Assembly (NCBI RefSeq): GCF_006716425.1
Contig: NZ_VFOZ01000001.1
Span: 5,332,001 to 5,396,000 of the forward strand
Reading direction: 5' to 3'
Source of the DNA: Actinoallomurus bryophytorum
GTDB taxonomy: Bacteria > Actinomycetota > Actinomycetes > Streptosporangiales > Streptosporangiaceae
Length of the DNA stretch: 64,000 nt
In this document: piece after piece, positions 16,635 to 23,535 of the stretch
Position numbering within the stretch: the stretch's first letter is position 1
How the letters are laid out: each line of letters begins with the position of its first letter
Program-made: the position numbers and the translations under genes
Notes under the pieces: model-generated
Databases searched by the model: none
The model's input: only the letters and a program-made list of their open reading frames with translations
Told to the model about the DNA's origin: nothing

Positions 16635-17657
16635 CTACCGCGAGGCGCCGGCGAGGGCCTTCTCGATGACCTCCAGGCCCGTCGCGGCGTCGTCCAGGGT
16701 CACCGGGGGTGGTGCCTCGCCGCGGATCGCGGCGGCGACCTGGGGATAGAAGTCCTGGTACCGGCCGGGTTCGGTGCGGTGCGGCCGTGCCTTTCCCGGT
16801 GTGCCCAGCAGTCCGTACGACTCCGGGGGAGTGATGCCGTAGCCCTGGTCGGAGGGTGTCAGGCCGTCACGCAGCTGCCCCTCCTGGGGGTCCAGGCCGT
16901 AGGTCGTGTACGCGGCCTCGTCGCCCAGGACACGGAAGCGCGGGCCCAGATCGGCGCTGATCGCGCTCATCCACAGGTGGGAGTGGACGCCGTCCGCGTG
17001 GGTCAGGGCCACGAACGCGTCGTCGGCGGCCTGCGCGTGCTGGCGGCGTACGTCGAGTTCGGCGTGGACGTGCCGCACGGGGCCGAACAGGGTGATCGCC
17101 TGGTCGATCAGGTGGGCGCCGAGGTCGTACAGCACACCGCCCGCGGCGGCCGGGTCGGCGGTCTCCTTCCAGCCCGGCTTGATCTGCGGGCGCCAGCGGG
17201 TGAACCGCGACTCGAAGCGCAGGACCCGGCCCAGCGCGCCCTCGTGCGCCAGCCGGGCGACGGTTCGGAAGTCGCCGTCCCAGCGCCGGTTGTGGAACGG
17301 GACCACCAGGGGACCGCCGGCGAGCGACCTGGCCTCGGCGGCCGTCGGAGCGACCGGCTTGTCGATCACGACCGGGATGCCCGCGTCGAGAGCGGCGCGT
17401 GCCAGCGGGACGTGCTGCCGGTTCGGTGTCGTGATGACGACCAGGTCGTATCCGCCGGCCCAGACGAGGTCCGGGCTCTCCAGGATCCGCGCCCCCGGGT
17501 AGCGGCTGCGTACGCTCGCCTGCCGCTCCGGATTCGACGTCACGACCGCGGCCAGCTCCAGGTCGGGGGCCGCCGAGATGAGCGGAGCGTGAAAGACGGC
17601 ACCTCCGGTGCCATAGCCGATCAACGCAACCCCAAGGGTGTCCACAGATGGCCTCAT
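16635..17657 (-). CDS. Gfo/Idh/MocA family oxidoreductase
   Basis: A 340-residue NAD(P)-dependent oxidoreductase. The N-terminal Rossmann domain begins VALIGYGTGGAVFHAPL (about residues 10-26); the substrate-lysine motif appears as DKPVAPTAAEA (about 114-124); and the C-terminal half carries GGVLYDLGAHLIDQAI with the conserved Asp and His (about 172-187). Members oxidise or reduce sugars, inositols or related alcohols. It stands alone with an unmarked promoter toward 17.7 kb. The substrate cannot be named. Confidence 0.9.
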   Translation of the reverse strand: MRPSVDTLGVALIGYGTGGAVFHAPLISAAPDLELAAVVTSNPERQASVRSRYPGARILESPDLVWAGGYDLVVITTPNRQHVPLARAALDAGIPVVIDKPVAPTAAEARSLAGGPLVVPFHNRRWDGDFRTVARLAHEGALGRVLRFESRFTRWRPQIKPGWKETADPAAAGGVLYDLGAHLIDQAITLFGPVRHVHAELDVRRQHAQAADDAFVALTHADGVHSHLWMSAISADLGPRFRVLGDEAAYTTYGLDPQEGQLRDGLTPSDQGYGITPPESYGLLGTPGKARPHRTEPGRYQDFYPQVAAAIRGEAPPPVTLDDAATGLEVIEKALAGASR

Positions 17658-17747
17658 CGAGATCTATTTGATCACGCTACGGGTCTGTCCCAGCACCGCG
17701 ACCCGGCCTAATGTCGCGTAGGGGCCCATGAGGGGAGGGGAGCACGC

Positions 17748-18557
17748 ATGCCCGGACCATCCCCGGATGCGAATCTGGCGGAGGTGCTCAGCCGGTGGAC
17801 GGACGCCTTCGGCTGGGCGGATCGGGTGGCGTTCCTGTGCGGCGATGACCTTTACACGCATGGCGAGGTGCACCGCGGCGCGGCCCGCGTCGCGTCGTTG
17901 CTCCTTTCCCGCGGCATCGGGCCGGGGGACCGCGTGGTGATCGCGCTGCCCGGCTCGATGGAGTTCGTCTGGGCGTTCCTCGGCACCGTGCGCATCGGCG
18001 CCGTCGCGATGCTCGCCGACCCGGAGGCGGCCGAGCTGCCGCCGGCGAGCCTGGTGGTGCGCGCGCCGGGCCGGCGGCCGGGCGACCTCACGCCCGCCGA
18101 GCTGGCCGCCGCGATGCCCGCGGCGCGAGCCGCCCCGCCGTATCCGGTCCGCCCCGACACTCCCGCGTACGGGCAGTACACCGCGATGTACGCCCACGGG
18201 GACCCGGAGCAGGCCTACCTGGCGATGGAGTCCTTCGGCCTGCGGGAGAACGACGTGCTCTTCTCGGTGCCGAAGACCTACGACCCCGTCGGCCTCCGCA
18301 ACACGATCTTCCTGCCGCTCTTCTCCGGGGCCAGCGCCGTGCTCGACTCCGGGCAGCGTTCGATCCGGGTGGTGGCCGAGCGCGTACGCCGCCATCGGGC
18401 CAGCGTCCTGCTCTCCACGTCGGCGTTCTTCACCCGCCTGGCCGCCGAGGGACCACGGGGCACGTTCGAACCCCTGCGGATCGCCGTCTCGAACGGAGCC
18501 ACGCCACCACCGAGCCGGATCGAGCAGTGGCTCGGCTGCCCGGTGGTGACGCCCTAG
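17748..18557 (+). pseudogene. Truncated acyl-CoA-ligase-like (AMP-binding) gene
   Basis: A 269-residue reading frame that matches only the first half of class I adenylate-forming enzymes of the benzoate-CoA ligase branch. It has the N-terminal ARVASLLLSRGIGPGDRVVI helix-strand and the later DVLFSVPKTYDPVGLRNTIFLPLF / ASVLLSTSAFFTRL region. The phosphate-binding P-loop expected near residue 145 (YTSGTTGxPKG) is replaced by YTAMYAHGDPEQAY. The frame stops at LGCPVVTP, just before the expected DGxGSTE motif, so the rest of the ATP site and the C-terminal lid are missing. It cannot be an active ligase. The stop coincides with the edge of the decayed region at 18.55 kb. Confidence 0.7.
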
Positions 18558-18833
18558 CCTCCGGCGATGAGCGGGTTCAGCGACGCCAGGACTCTGCGGA
18601 TTCTCAAGGCGGCGAACTCGGGCAGGTGGTCGCGGTCAGCCAGACCGAAGGTTCGACCGCGAGGACGTAGCGGCCGGGGGCTCGTAGGACCCCGTGCCCG
18701 CCCCGACGTTCAGTACGGTCCGTGCGTCGCCGAGCGCGGCCCAGGACCGCGCGGTGAGACGGGGCTCGGTGCGTCGCGTCACGGTGCAGGTGGCTCCGAT
18801 GGTGTCGTACAACGGCGCGCTGGACACTGACAC
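18554..18833 (-). pseudogene. Frameshifted relic of a SAM-dependent methyltransferase
   Basis: On the minus strand an ATG at 18833 opens a frame that reads like the start of a class I methyltransferase: APLYDTIGATCTVTRRTEPR, then ARTVLNVGAGTGSYEPP, the SAM-binding motif. The frame is then broken: the expected continuation (GRYVLAVEPS, the acidic ribose-binding strand) is in a different frame from about 18680, and that frame soon stops. A third frame stays open to a TAG at 18554 (HLPEFAALR...LNPLIAGG) but is not recognised. This is a decayed, truncated gene abutting the truncated AMP-binding gene. Confidence 0.65.
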
Positions 18834-18907
18834 CGCCTTTCCGCCAGGTCACCACCATGTCCTGTCATGCCGATTATCTGGTGTTCACCGGGTAGCTCTC
18901 CGGTGTT

Positions 18908-19882
18908 TCATTCGTATGCCTTGGCCATGGCGTGGAAGGACCGTTTGGGGGCGAGACTGCCGTCGGGCATGAGTTTGCATACCCCGTAGGAGGCCATGTC
19001 GAGATCGAAACGCGGATCCGTGCGATGTGGGAACTCGTAGCCGGCGAAGGTGAGCCAGAAGGCGGTGTCCACACCTTCCTTCTCGAAGACTGCCATCATC
19101 TCGCGCAGATAGCGGGCCTGTTCCTCCTCGTCGCGGACGTAGTTGCCGTCGAGGCGAGGCGGATCGGCTTCGTAGTCGACGATGGCCCAGCCGAAACCGC
19201 CGCGCTCAGCCGCGCCTCGGTACGTGCAGCAGCCGAACTCGGTCGCCGCGAGCGGCTTACCGTGCCGGAGGTATTCACGCAGGCCCTGGCGGAAAGCGTC
19301 GCTGGCGTCGCCGTAGGCGTCGACGCTCACGATGTCGAAGGGCGCCCAATCGACCTGTTCCCATGTTCCGGCGGCGTAAGTGACCTTGCCGCGGAACCGT
19401 TCGCGCACCGTCGCCGCGATGTCGGCCAGAACGGCGTCCAACCGGGCAGCGATCTCGGCGAGCCGGGCCGATGCCTCGGTCGCGTCGGGGTTGTCGCTGG
19501 CCACGGCATTGATCCTTGCGAAGGTGTCCTCTCCGGGGAGGAAACCGGCGGCGAACAGGCTCAACTCGCAGCCCGCGACGAAGACATCTGCTCCCACTTC
19601 CTGGGCGCGGTCCGCGCAGTCGGCGAAGTACGGCACCAACTCCCTTGCGGACAGTTCGCAAGGGAACGGGGAGAACCAGACCTCCAGCCCAGCGTCGGCG
19701 GCGTGCCCGGCGGCGAGCGCCAGCCGCGCGGGGTCGCCGCCGGTGATCCGCACGGCATCGCAGTGCAGATCGTCGGCGATGACCCGGATCTCCCGCCGCA
19801 CGGCCTCAGCGTCGAAGACGGGCCGCGAACTCCGCCCACCGGGAGTGAAGCCGGTGTCGTAATTGATGCCCTTGGCACGCAT
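18908..19882 (-). CDS. Predicted TIM-barrel, glycoside-hydrolase-like protein
   Basis: A 324-residue protein whose strand pattern suggests a (beta/alpha)8 barrel: KGINYDTGFTPGG at the start, DLHCDAVRITGGD near residue 45, LEVWFSPFP near 72, FDIVSVDAYGDASDAF near 190, and LAATEFGCC near 215, where the Glu occupies the place of a clan GH-A nucleophile. Similar proteins are found in actinomycetes without known function, sometimes loosely labelled as abortive infection proteins. The ATG at 19882 is chosen for its GAGGAG site seven bases upstream; the frame is open 46 codons further, but that part is unconserved in character. Divergent from the HTH gene at 20171. Confidence 0.6.
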   Translation of the reverse strand: MRAKGINYDTGFTPGGRSSRPVFDAEAVRREIRVIADDLHCDAVRITGGDPARLALAAGHAADAGLEVWFSPFPCELSARELVPYFADCADRAQEVGADVFVAGCELSLFAAGFLPGEDTFARINAVASDNPDATEASARLAEIAARLDAVLADIAATVRERFRGKVTYAAGTWEQVDWAPFDIVSVDAYGDASDAFRQGLREYLRHGKPLAATEFGCCTYRGAAERGGFGWAIVDYEADPPRLDGNYVRDEEEQARYLREMMAVFEKEGVDTAFWLTFAGYEFPHRTDPRFDLDMASYGVCKLMPDGSLAPKRSFHAMAKAYE

Positions 19883-20170
19883 GTCATCGCTCCTCACCAG
19901 GTCACCGCAAGCGCGGTCACTCTCAAATATCGGCTCTTCGCGCAGTGGAACGGATCCAGGGGTGTCCGGCCCCGTCCGCTCGGCACGCGTCCGTGGCCGC
20001 TCGACGGCGGTCTCAGCCATGGTGTTACCTCGCCTGTCAATGGGAGACCGCCGAGTGCCGTCGTCCGGCTACCGGATCCGAACGTTAGGTAAGACGCGAA
20101 ACACCGGTCAACGACGCCTCTCCCGGATTTGCATCGTTTTCGCTGCTCGGTGCCACTATTGGTGATTGCA

Positions 20171-21022
20171 ATGACGATGCCGGATAATGCAACACCGAGG
20201 TCACCCGTTGCAACGGCTGACGACTGGCTCGCATACTGGCGTCCAGACAACCGAAGCCGAGGAGCCGGCCGGATGCCAGGACGCAGGCTGACCAGAGCCG
20301 ACCGGCAGCAGATCGCCGAAGGCTTGGCGCAGGGCCTGGACTACGCCGGGATCGCCCGCCGCCTGGGCCGTCCCACCTCGACGGTGAGCCGCGAGGTCGC
20401 ACGCAACGGCGGGCCAGGCCGCTACCGCGCGGACCTGGCCCAGCTCGCCAGCACCCACCGCGCCCGACGCAGCCCCCGCCCGCCGGCAGCCCCGCAACAG
20501 GCCAGCGAGCGCAGCGGCCCCGACCCCGGCGCGGCAGCCACATTCATTGCAGACCTCACCGCGGCCATCATCGAGACCGGCATGCCGCGCACCGCCGCCA
20601 GCGTGATGGCCTGCCTGTTCACCTCCGAGACCGGCAGCTACACCGCCGCCGAACTGGCGCAGCACCTGCAAGTCAGCGCGGCAACAATCTCGCACGCGGT
20701 CGGCCTGCTACAACAGCACGGGCTGATCCGCCGCGGCCGCGACAGCCAAAGCCGGCGCCACAGGTACTTCCTCGACGAAAACGCGGGCCTTCGCTCCGCG
20801 GTGGTCGGCGTCCGCGCCAACCAGCAACTCGCCACCACCGCCCTGCGCGGCGCCGACATCTTCGGAACCGACACCGCTGTCGGAACCCGGCTCGCCACCG
20901 CGGGCCGATTCCTCGAACAACTCGGCAACGACATCCTCCGTGCCGCAGAAAAGCACTGGCGCGCCACCACACCCACCGAGCCCAAGCACACGCAGACAAC
21001 CCACTCAACGACAACACGATGA
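20171..21022 (+). CDS. Two-HTH regulator (IS30-type HTH plus MarR/GbsR-like domain)
   Basis: A 283-residue DNA-binding protein with two different helix-turn-helix units. Residues about 38-80 (LTRADRQQIAEGLAQGLDYA, then ARRLGRPTSTVSREVARNGG) match the HTH of IS30-type transposases. Residues about 140-205 (SVMACLFTSETGSYTAAELA, then SAATISHAVGLLQQHGLIRR) match a MarR/GbsR winged helix. A Thr-rich tail follows. The ATG at 20171 is preferred over an upstream frame opening. There is no DDE catalytic core, so it is a regulator and not a transposase. It faces the glycosidase-like gene across a 288-bp divergent promoter and may control it. Confidence 0.72.
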   Translation: MTMPDNATPRSPVATADDWLAYWRPDNRSRGAGRMPGRRLTRADRQQIAEGLAQGLDYAGIARRLGRPTSTVSREVARNGGPGRYRADLAQLASTHRARRSPRPPAAPQQASERSGPDPGAAATFIADLTAAIIETGMPRTAASVMACLFTSETGSYTAAELAQHLQVSAATISHAVGLLQQHGLIRRGRDSQSRRHRYFLDENAGLRSAVVGVRANQQLATTALRGADIFGTDTAVGTRLATAGRFLEQLGNDILRAAEKHWRATTPTEPKHTQTTHSTTTR

Positions 21023-21036
21023 ACGCCGCCATACAC

Positions 21037-21279
21037 TGACCCTTTTTAATCCGCGCGCGGAGCAGCGGTGATCACGGCCTGACCGCAGTCCGCCTCTGGG
21101 GATCCTGCGCGAACCGGTCACACGCCAAGCTCCGCGGGCCCGGCGAACGCGCGAATGTCCAGATCAAGACCTGGAGACTCCTCCGCAAGCTGTGTTGCAG
21201 CCCCGGCAAAGCCGGCCACTCGTCAAGACCATCGCTGTCCTACAGAGCTACGAGGTCACCCGAGGATGAAAAAGGGTCA
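21037..21279 (+). mobile_element. IS5-type relic with terminal inverted repeats
   Basis: A 243-bp segment bounded by perfect 11-bp inverted repeats, TGACCCTTTTT (21037-21047) and AAAAAGGGTCA (21269-21279). Inside lies the decayed end of a DDE transposase gene (21061-21269). The size and content indicate an internally deleted insertion sequence that cannot move by itself. No clear target-site duplication is visible beside the repeats. Confidence 0.75.
21061..21269 (+). pseudogene. IS5-family (DDE_Tnp_4-like) transposase remnant
   Basis: The plus frame from 21061 reads GDHGLTAVRLWG, then jumps to SHAKLRGPGERANVQIKTW and RLLRKLCCSPGKAGH. This is the C-terminal signature of IS5-group transposases: (GxxDLTAxRxHG) ... 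HAxxRxxGERANxxLKxW, RxLxKLRCCPxRA. The stretch between the two parts, which should hold about 50 or more residues, is missing. One base is also lost near 21205, after which LVKTIAVLQSYEVTRG continues in the next frame to a TGA at 21267-21269. It is an internally deleted, frameshifted relic between the flanking inverted repeats. Confidence 0.78.
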
Positions 21280-21304
21280 TCGTCCCCGCACCGGCCAGGG
21301 CGGT

Positions 21305-21961
21305 CTAGGCCCGTTTGATCGTCGCGAGCCAGGCCGGTGCGCCGTTCTCGTCGTGGTACCTCGTCCGTACCCGGTCCGGTTCGATGGCGGCGACGTTCCA
21401 TCCGCTGCCGGGGTTGAACGCCGCTCTCAGGTCGTCCCGGCTGATCGGGTGCGGGCCGGTGTCGGGACCGTCGTCGCTGAAGCACAGCACGTAAAGGGTT
21501 CCGCCGTGCTCGGTCACCGACGCCAGGCTCACCGCGTACCGGGATCGCTCGTCGCCCTCGAAGGAGTGGAACAGCCCGCAGTCCAGCACCGTGTCGAACC
21601 TGCGTTCCAACCGCGAGAGCTGGAACGCGTCGGCGGCGGCGAACGTGACCTCGATCCCACGGTCCTCGGCCTTCTTCCGAGCGGCCGCCAGTGCCGTCTC
21701 GGCCACGTCGAAGCCCAGCACCGGCAGGCCCAGGGAGGCGACGTGGAGCGTGTTGTCGCCGCTCCCGCAACCCGCGTCGAGCACCGTTCCGGCGAACACG
21801 CCTTCGTACACCAGCCGCGCTATCGCGGGCTGCGGCCCGCCGATCTCCCAGGGCGCGGGGCCGTCGTGGTACGACGCGTCCCAGGGCTTCCCACTCATCC
21901 GTTCGTGCTGGGTCGGCTGCCGGCCACCGAACGGATCGCCGGCAAGGATTCGTTCCGACAT
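21305..21961 (-). CDS. Class I SAM-dependent methyltransferase, thiopurine-methyltransferase-like
   Basis: A 218-residue methyltransferase. The lead-in WDASYHDGPAPWEIGGPQP (about residues 27-45) and SAM motif TVLDAGCGSGDNTLHVA (about 59-75) are those of the TPMT/TehB-like branch, as are VLGFDVAETALAAARKKA and FDTVLDCGLFHSF. These enzymes usually methylate small thiols, selenium, tellurium or other toxic species. The start at 21961 is preferred because AGGGG lies six bases upstream; the ATG six bases earlier would touch the ribosome site. A VOC protein and an AraC regulator lie upstream in the same direction. Confidence 0.85.
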   Translation of the reverse strand: MSERILAGDPFGGRQPTQHERMSGKPWDASYHDGPAPWEIGGPQPAIARLVYEGVFAGTVLDAGCGSGDNTLHVASLGLPVLGFDVAETALAAARKKAEDRGIEVTFAAADAFQLSRLERRFDTVLDCGLFHSFEGDERSRYAVSLASVTEHGGTLYVLCFSDDGPDTGPHPISRDDLRAAFNPGSGWNVAAIEPDRVRTRYHDENGAPAWLATIKRA

Positions 21962-21986
21962 CTTCATCCCCTGACTGTGACCGGGC

Positions 21987-22376
21987 TCAGCTTCCGGCGC
22001 CCGCGTACGTGCCGAAGCTCCAGAAGACCCCTTCGGGGTCGCGGACGGTGAAGCCCAGACCGTACGACTCCTCCTGCGGCGCCCTGACGACGGTCGCGCC
22101 CGCCGCGACGGCGCGCTTGAACAGGGTCGCGGGGTCGTCCGTCACGACGTAGACCGAGCCGGTGCCGGCCGGCAGGCCGGAGATGGAGCTGTCCTCGCGT
22201 GAGGCGCTGCCGAGCATGACGCCACCTCCCGTAGGCCAGCGGAGCTCGGCGTGGTCGACGCGATCGCCGGTCTCGTAGACGGCGACGCGTTCGAACCCGA
22301 ACGCGTCGATGAGAAAGCGGATCGCGGCGTGGGCGTCGGAGTAGCGGATCGAGGGCCAGATCCTGGTATCGCTCAT
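21987..22376 (-). CDS. VOC (glyoxalase/bleomycin-resistance) superfamily protein
   Basis: A 129-residue protein of the vicinal oxygen chelate fold, with two beta-alpha-beta-beta-beta halves. SIRYSDAHAAIRFLIDAFGFE opens the first half (split over residues 10-30) and YVVTDDPATLFKRAVAAGATVV the second (about 76-97); DPEGVFWSFGTY closes it. The YGLGFTVRDPEG region is typical of PhnB/EhpR-like members. Metal ligands are not certain. The gene follows the AraC regulator by 13 bp, so they are probably one operon. It may be a resistance or lyase-type protein. Confidence 0.82.
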   Translation of the reverse strand: MSDTRIWPSIRYSDAHAAIRFLIDAFGFERVAVYETGDRVDHAELRWPTGGGVMLGSASREDSSISGLPAGTGSVYVVTDDPATLFKRAVAAGATVVRAPQEESYGLGFTVRDPEGVFWSFGTYAGAGS

Positions 22377-22389
22377 GGCCCTATCGTCG

Positions 22390-23232
22390 CTAAGGCTCCA
22401 CCTCCTCGTCTTGGATGAATGGGAGGTCGTCGCCGGTCAGCCAGACCGACGGCGGACATCCGATGAAGGAGTTCCACTCGCGCGCCAGATGGGCCTGGTC
22501 GTAGTAGCCGCACGCCGCCGCGACGGCGGCCAGTGCGGGCCGTTCGCGCCGCGTCAGCAGGAGCTTCGACCGCTCGAAGCGCATGACGCGCGCCGCCTCC
22601 TTGGGGCTCAGGCCGTACTCCGCGGTGAAGCGCTCGCCGAGGTGCCGGCGGCTCCAGCCGACCTCGCGTGCGAGGTCGTCGATGCGGACGCGGCCACCGC
22701 GTGAGGTCAGGAGCCGCCACGCGTGGCCCAGCTCGGCCGAAGGCGCCGGCAGCCGGCCGAGGTCGCGAGACAGCACCTCGTTGAGGATGGCGAAGCGGGC
22801 GGGCCACGAGTGTGCCTCGCCCATGCGCTCGATGAGCTCGCCCATGCGCGTGTGGGCGAGCCCGTCGAGCGGGACGATCGTGGACGCGAGCTCGCCGGCG
22901 GGCATGCCGAGCAGCGACCTCGCGCCGTCGGGAGTGAGCGAGAGCTGGACGCCGTACTGGCTGCCGTCGTGCTCGATCAGCGCGGCCCGGGTGTGCATCC
23001 CGCCCAGGAGCGCGGCGAACTCGGCCGGCGCCTGCCGCGGGTCGGGCATGACCGTCGTACGGGTCGGCGCGCCGAGGCTGATGACGATCGTGAGGTACGG
23101 CGACGGGAGGCCGTGGTGGGTGCCCGGCGGCAGGCCCTCGTAGCGGTAGCCCGAGTAGTGCGCGACGAACGGCGCCAGGTGCGCCGGCGGCGTCACCTCG
23201 GCCCGCTCCATGATGAGCCCGGTACCGCTCAT
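22390..23232 (-). CDS. AraC family transcriptional regulator
   Basis: A 280-residue regulator with a C-terminal AraC DNA-binding domain (about residues 175-260): RIDDLAREVGWSRRHLGERF, then YGLSPKEAARVMRFERSKLLL and LAAVAAACGYYDQAHLAREWNSFIGCPPSVW. The N-terminal half (VAHYSGYRYEGLPPGTHHGLPS) resembles the DUF6597-type ligand domain found in many actinomycete AraC proteins. The start is the ATG at 23232; the frame runs back to 23496, across the cobalamin riboswitch on the other strand, and that part is not coding. It probably regulates the VOC gene immediately downstream. Confidence 0.87.
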   Translation of the reverse strand: MSGTGLIMERAEVTPPAHLAPFVAHYSGYRYEGLPPGTHHGLPSPYLTIVISLGAPTRTTVMPDPRQAPAEFAALLGGMHTRAALIEHDGSQYGVQLSLTPDGARSLLGMPAGELASTIVPLDGLAHTRMGELIERMGEAHSWPARFAILNEVLSRDLGRLPAPSAELGHAWRLLTSRGGRVRIDDLAREVGWSRRHLGERFTAEYGLSPKEAARVMRFERSKLLLTRRERPALAAVAAACGYYDQAHLAREWNSFIGCPPSVWLTGDDLPFIQDEEVEP

Positions 23233-23305
23233 GCGCCCACGGTAGCCGTGGAGGGTGACATCCGGCACGTATCGGCAGGGCCCTGGTCTCCGTAGACTGT
23301 CCCGC

Positions 23306-23484
23306 GACGGCGAGGGAAGGAACCCGGTGCGATTCCGGGGCTGTCCCGCAACTGTGATCAGGTAGCGAGCCCGCGCATACGGCCACGGCGGCGAGCTGGA
23401 AGGCCGCGGGTGGTGGTACCGGTCCCCACGAGGGGGTCCGGGCCGCCGTGCGATGACCTGAGAGTCAGGAGACTTCCCGCCGTC
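23306..23484 (+). ncRNA. Cobalamin riboswitch upstream of cobN
   Basis: A B12 aptamer. The closing stem pairs GACGGCGAGGGAAG (23306-23319) with CTTCCCGCCGTC (23473-23484). Inside are GGTGCGATTCCGGGGCTG and CCCGCAACTGTGATC, standard conserved blocks, and the B12 box AGTCAGGAGACTTCC at about 23463-23477. The cobN GTG starts 51 bp after the aptamer. A GC-rich segment between (CCCGGCCCGGGGCGAGGACC) could form the switching hairpin over the GAGGGAAGG ribosome site. B12 binding should reduce CobN synthesis. Confidence 0.93.
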
Positions 23485-23535
23485 CGCGATAGGCACCCGG
23501 CCCGGGGCGAGGACCCCCGAGGGAAGGACTCACAC

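Noticed and set aside
19883-20020. 46-codon N-terminal extension of the TIM-barrel protein
   Set aside because: Charged, low-complexity sequence without the gene's later character; GAGGAG directly precedes the ATG at 19882.
23410-23535. N-terminal extension of cobN by 42 codons
   Set aside because: It would translate through the conserved part of the cobalamin riboswitch; the GTG at 23536 has a good ribosome site and matches the family start.
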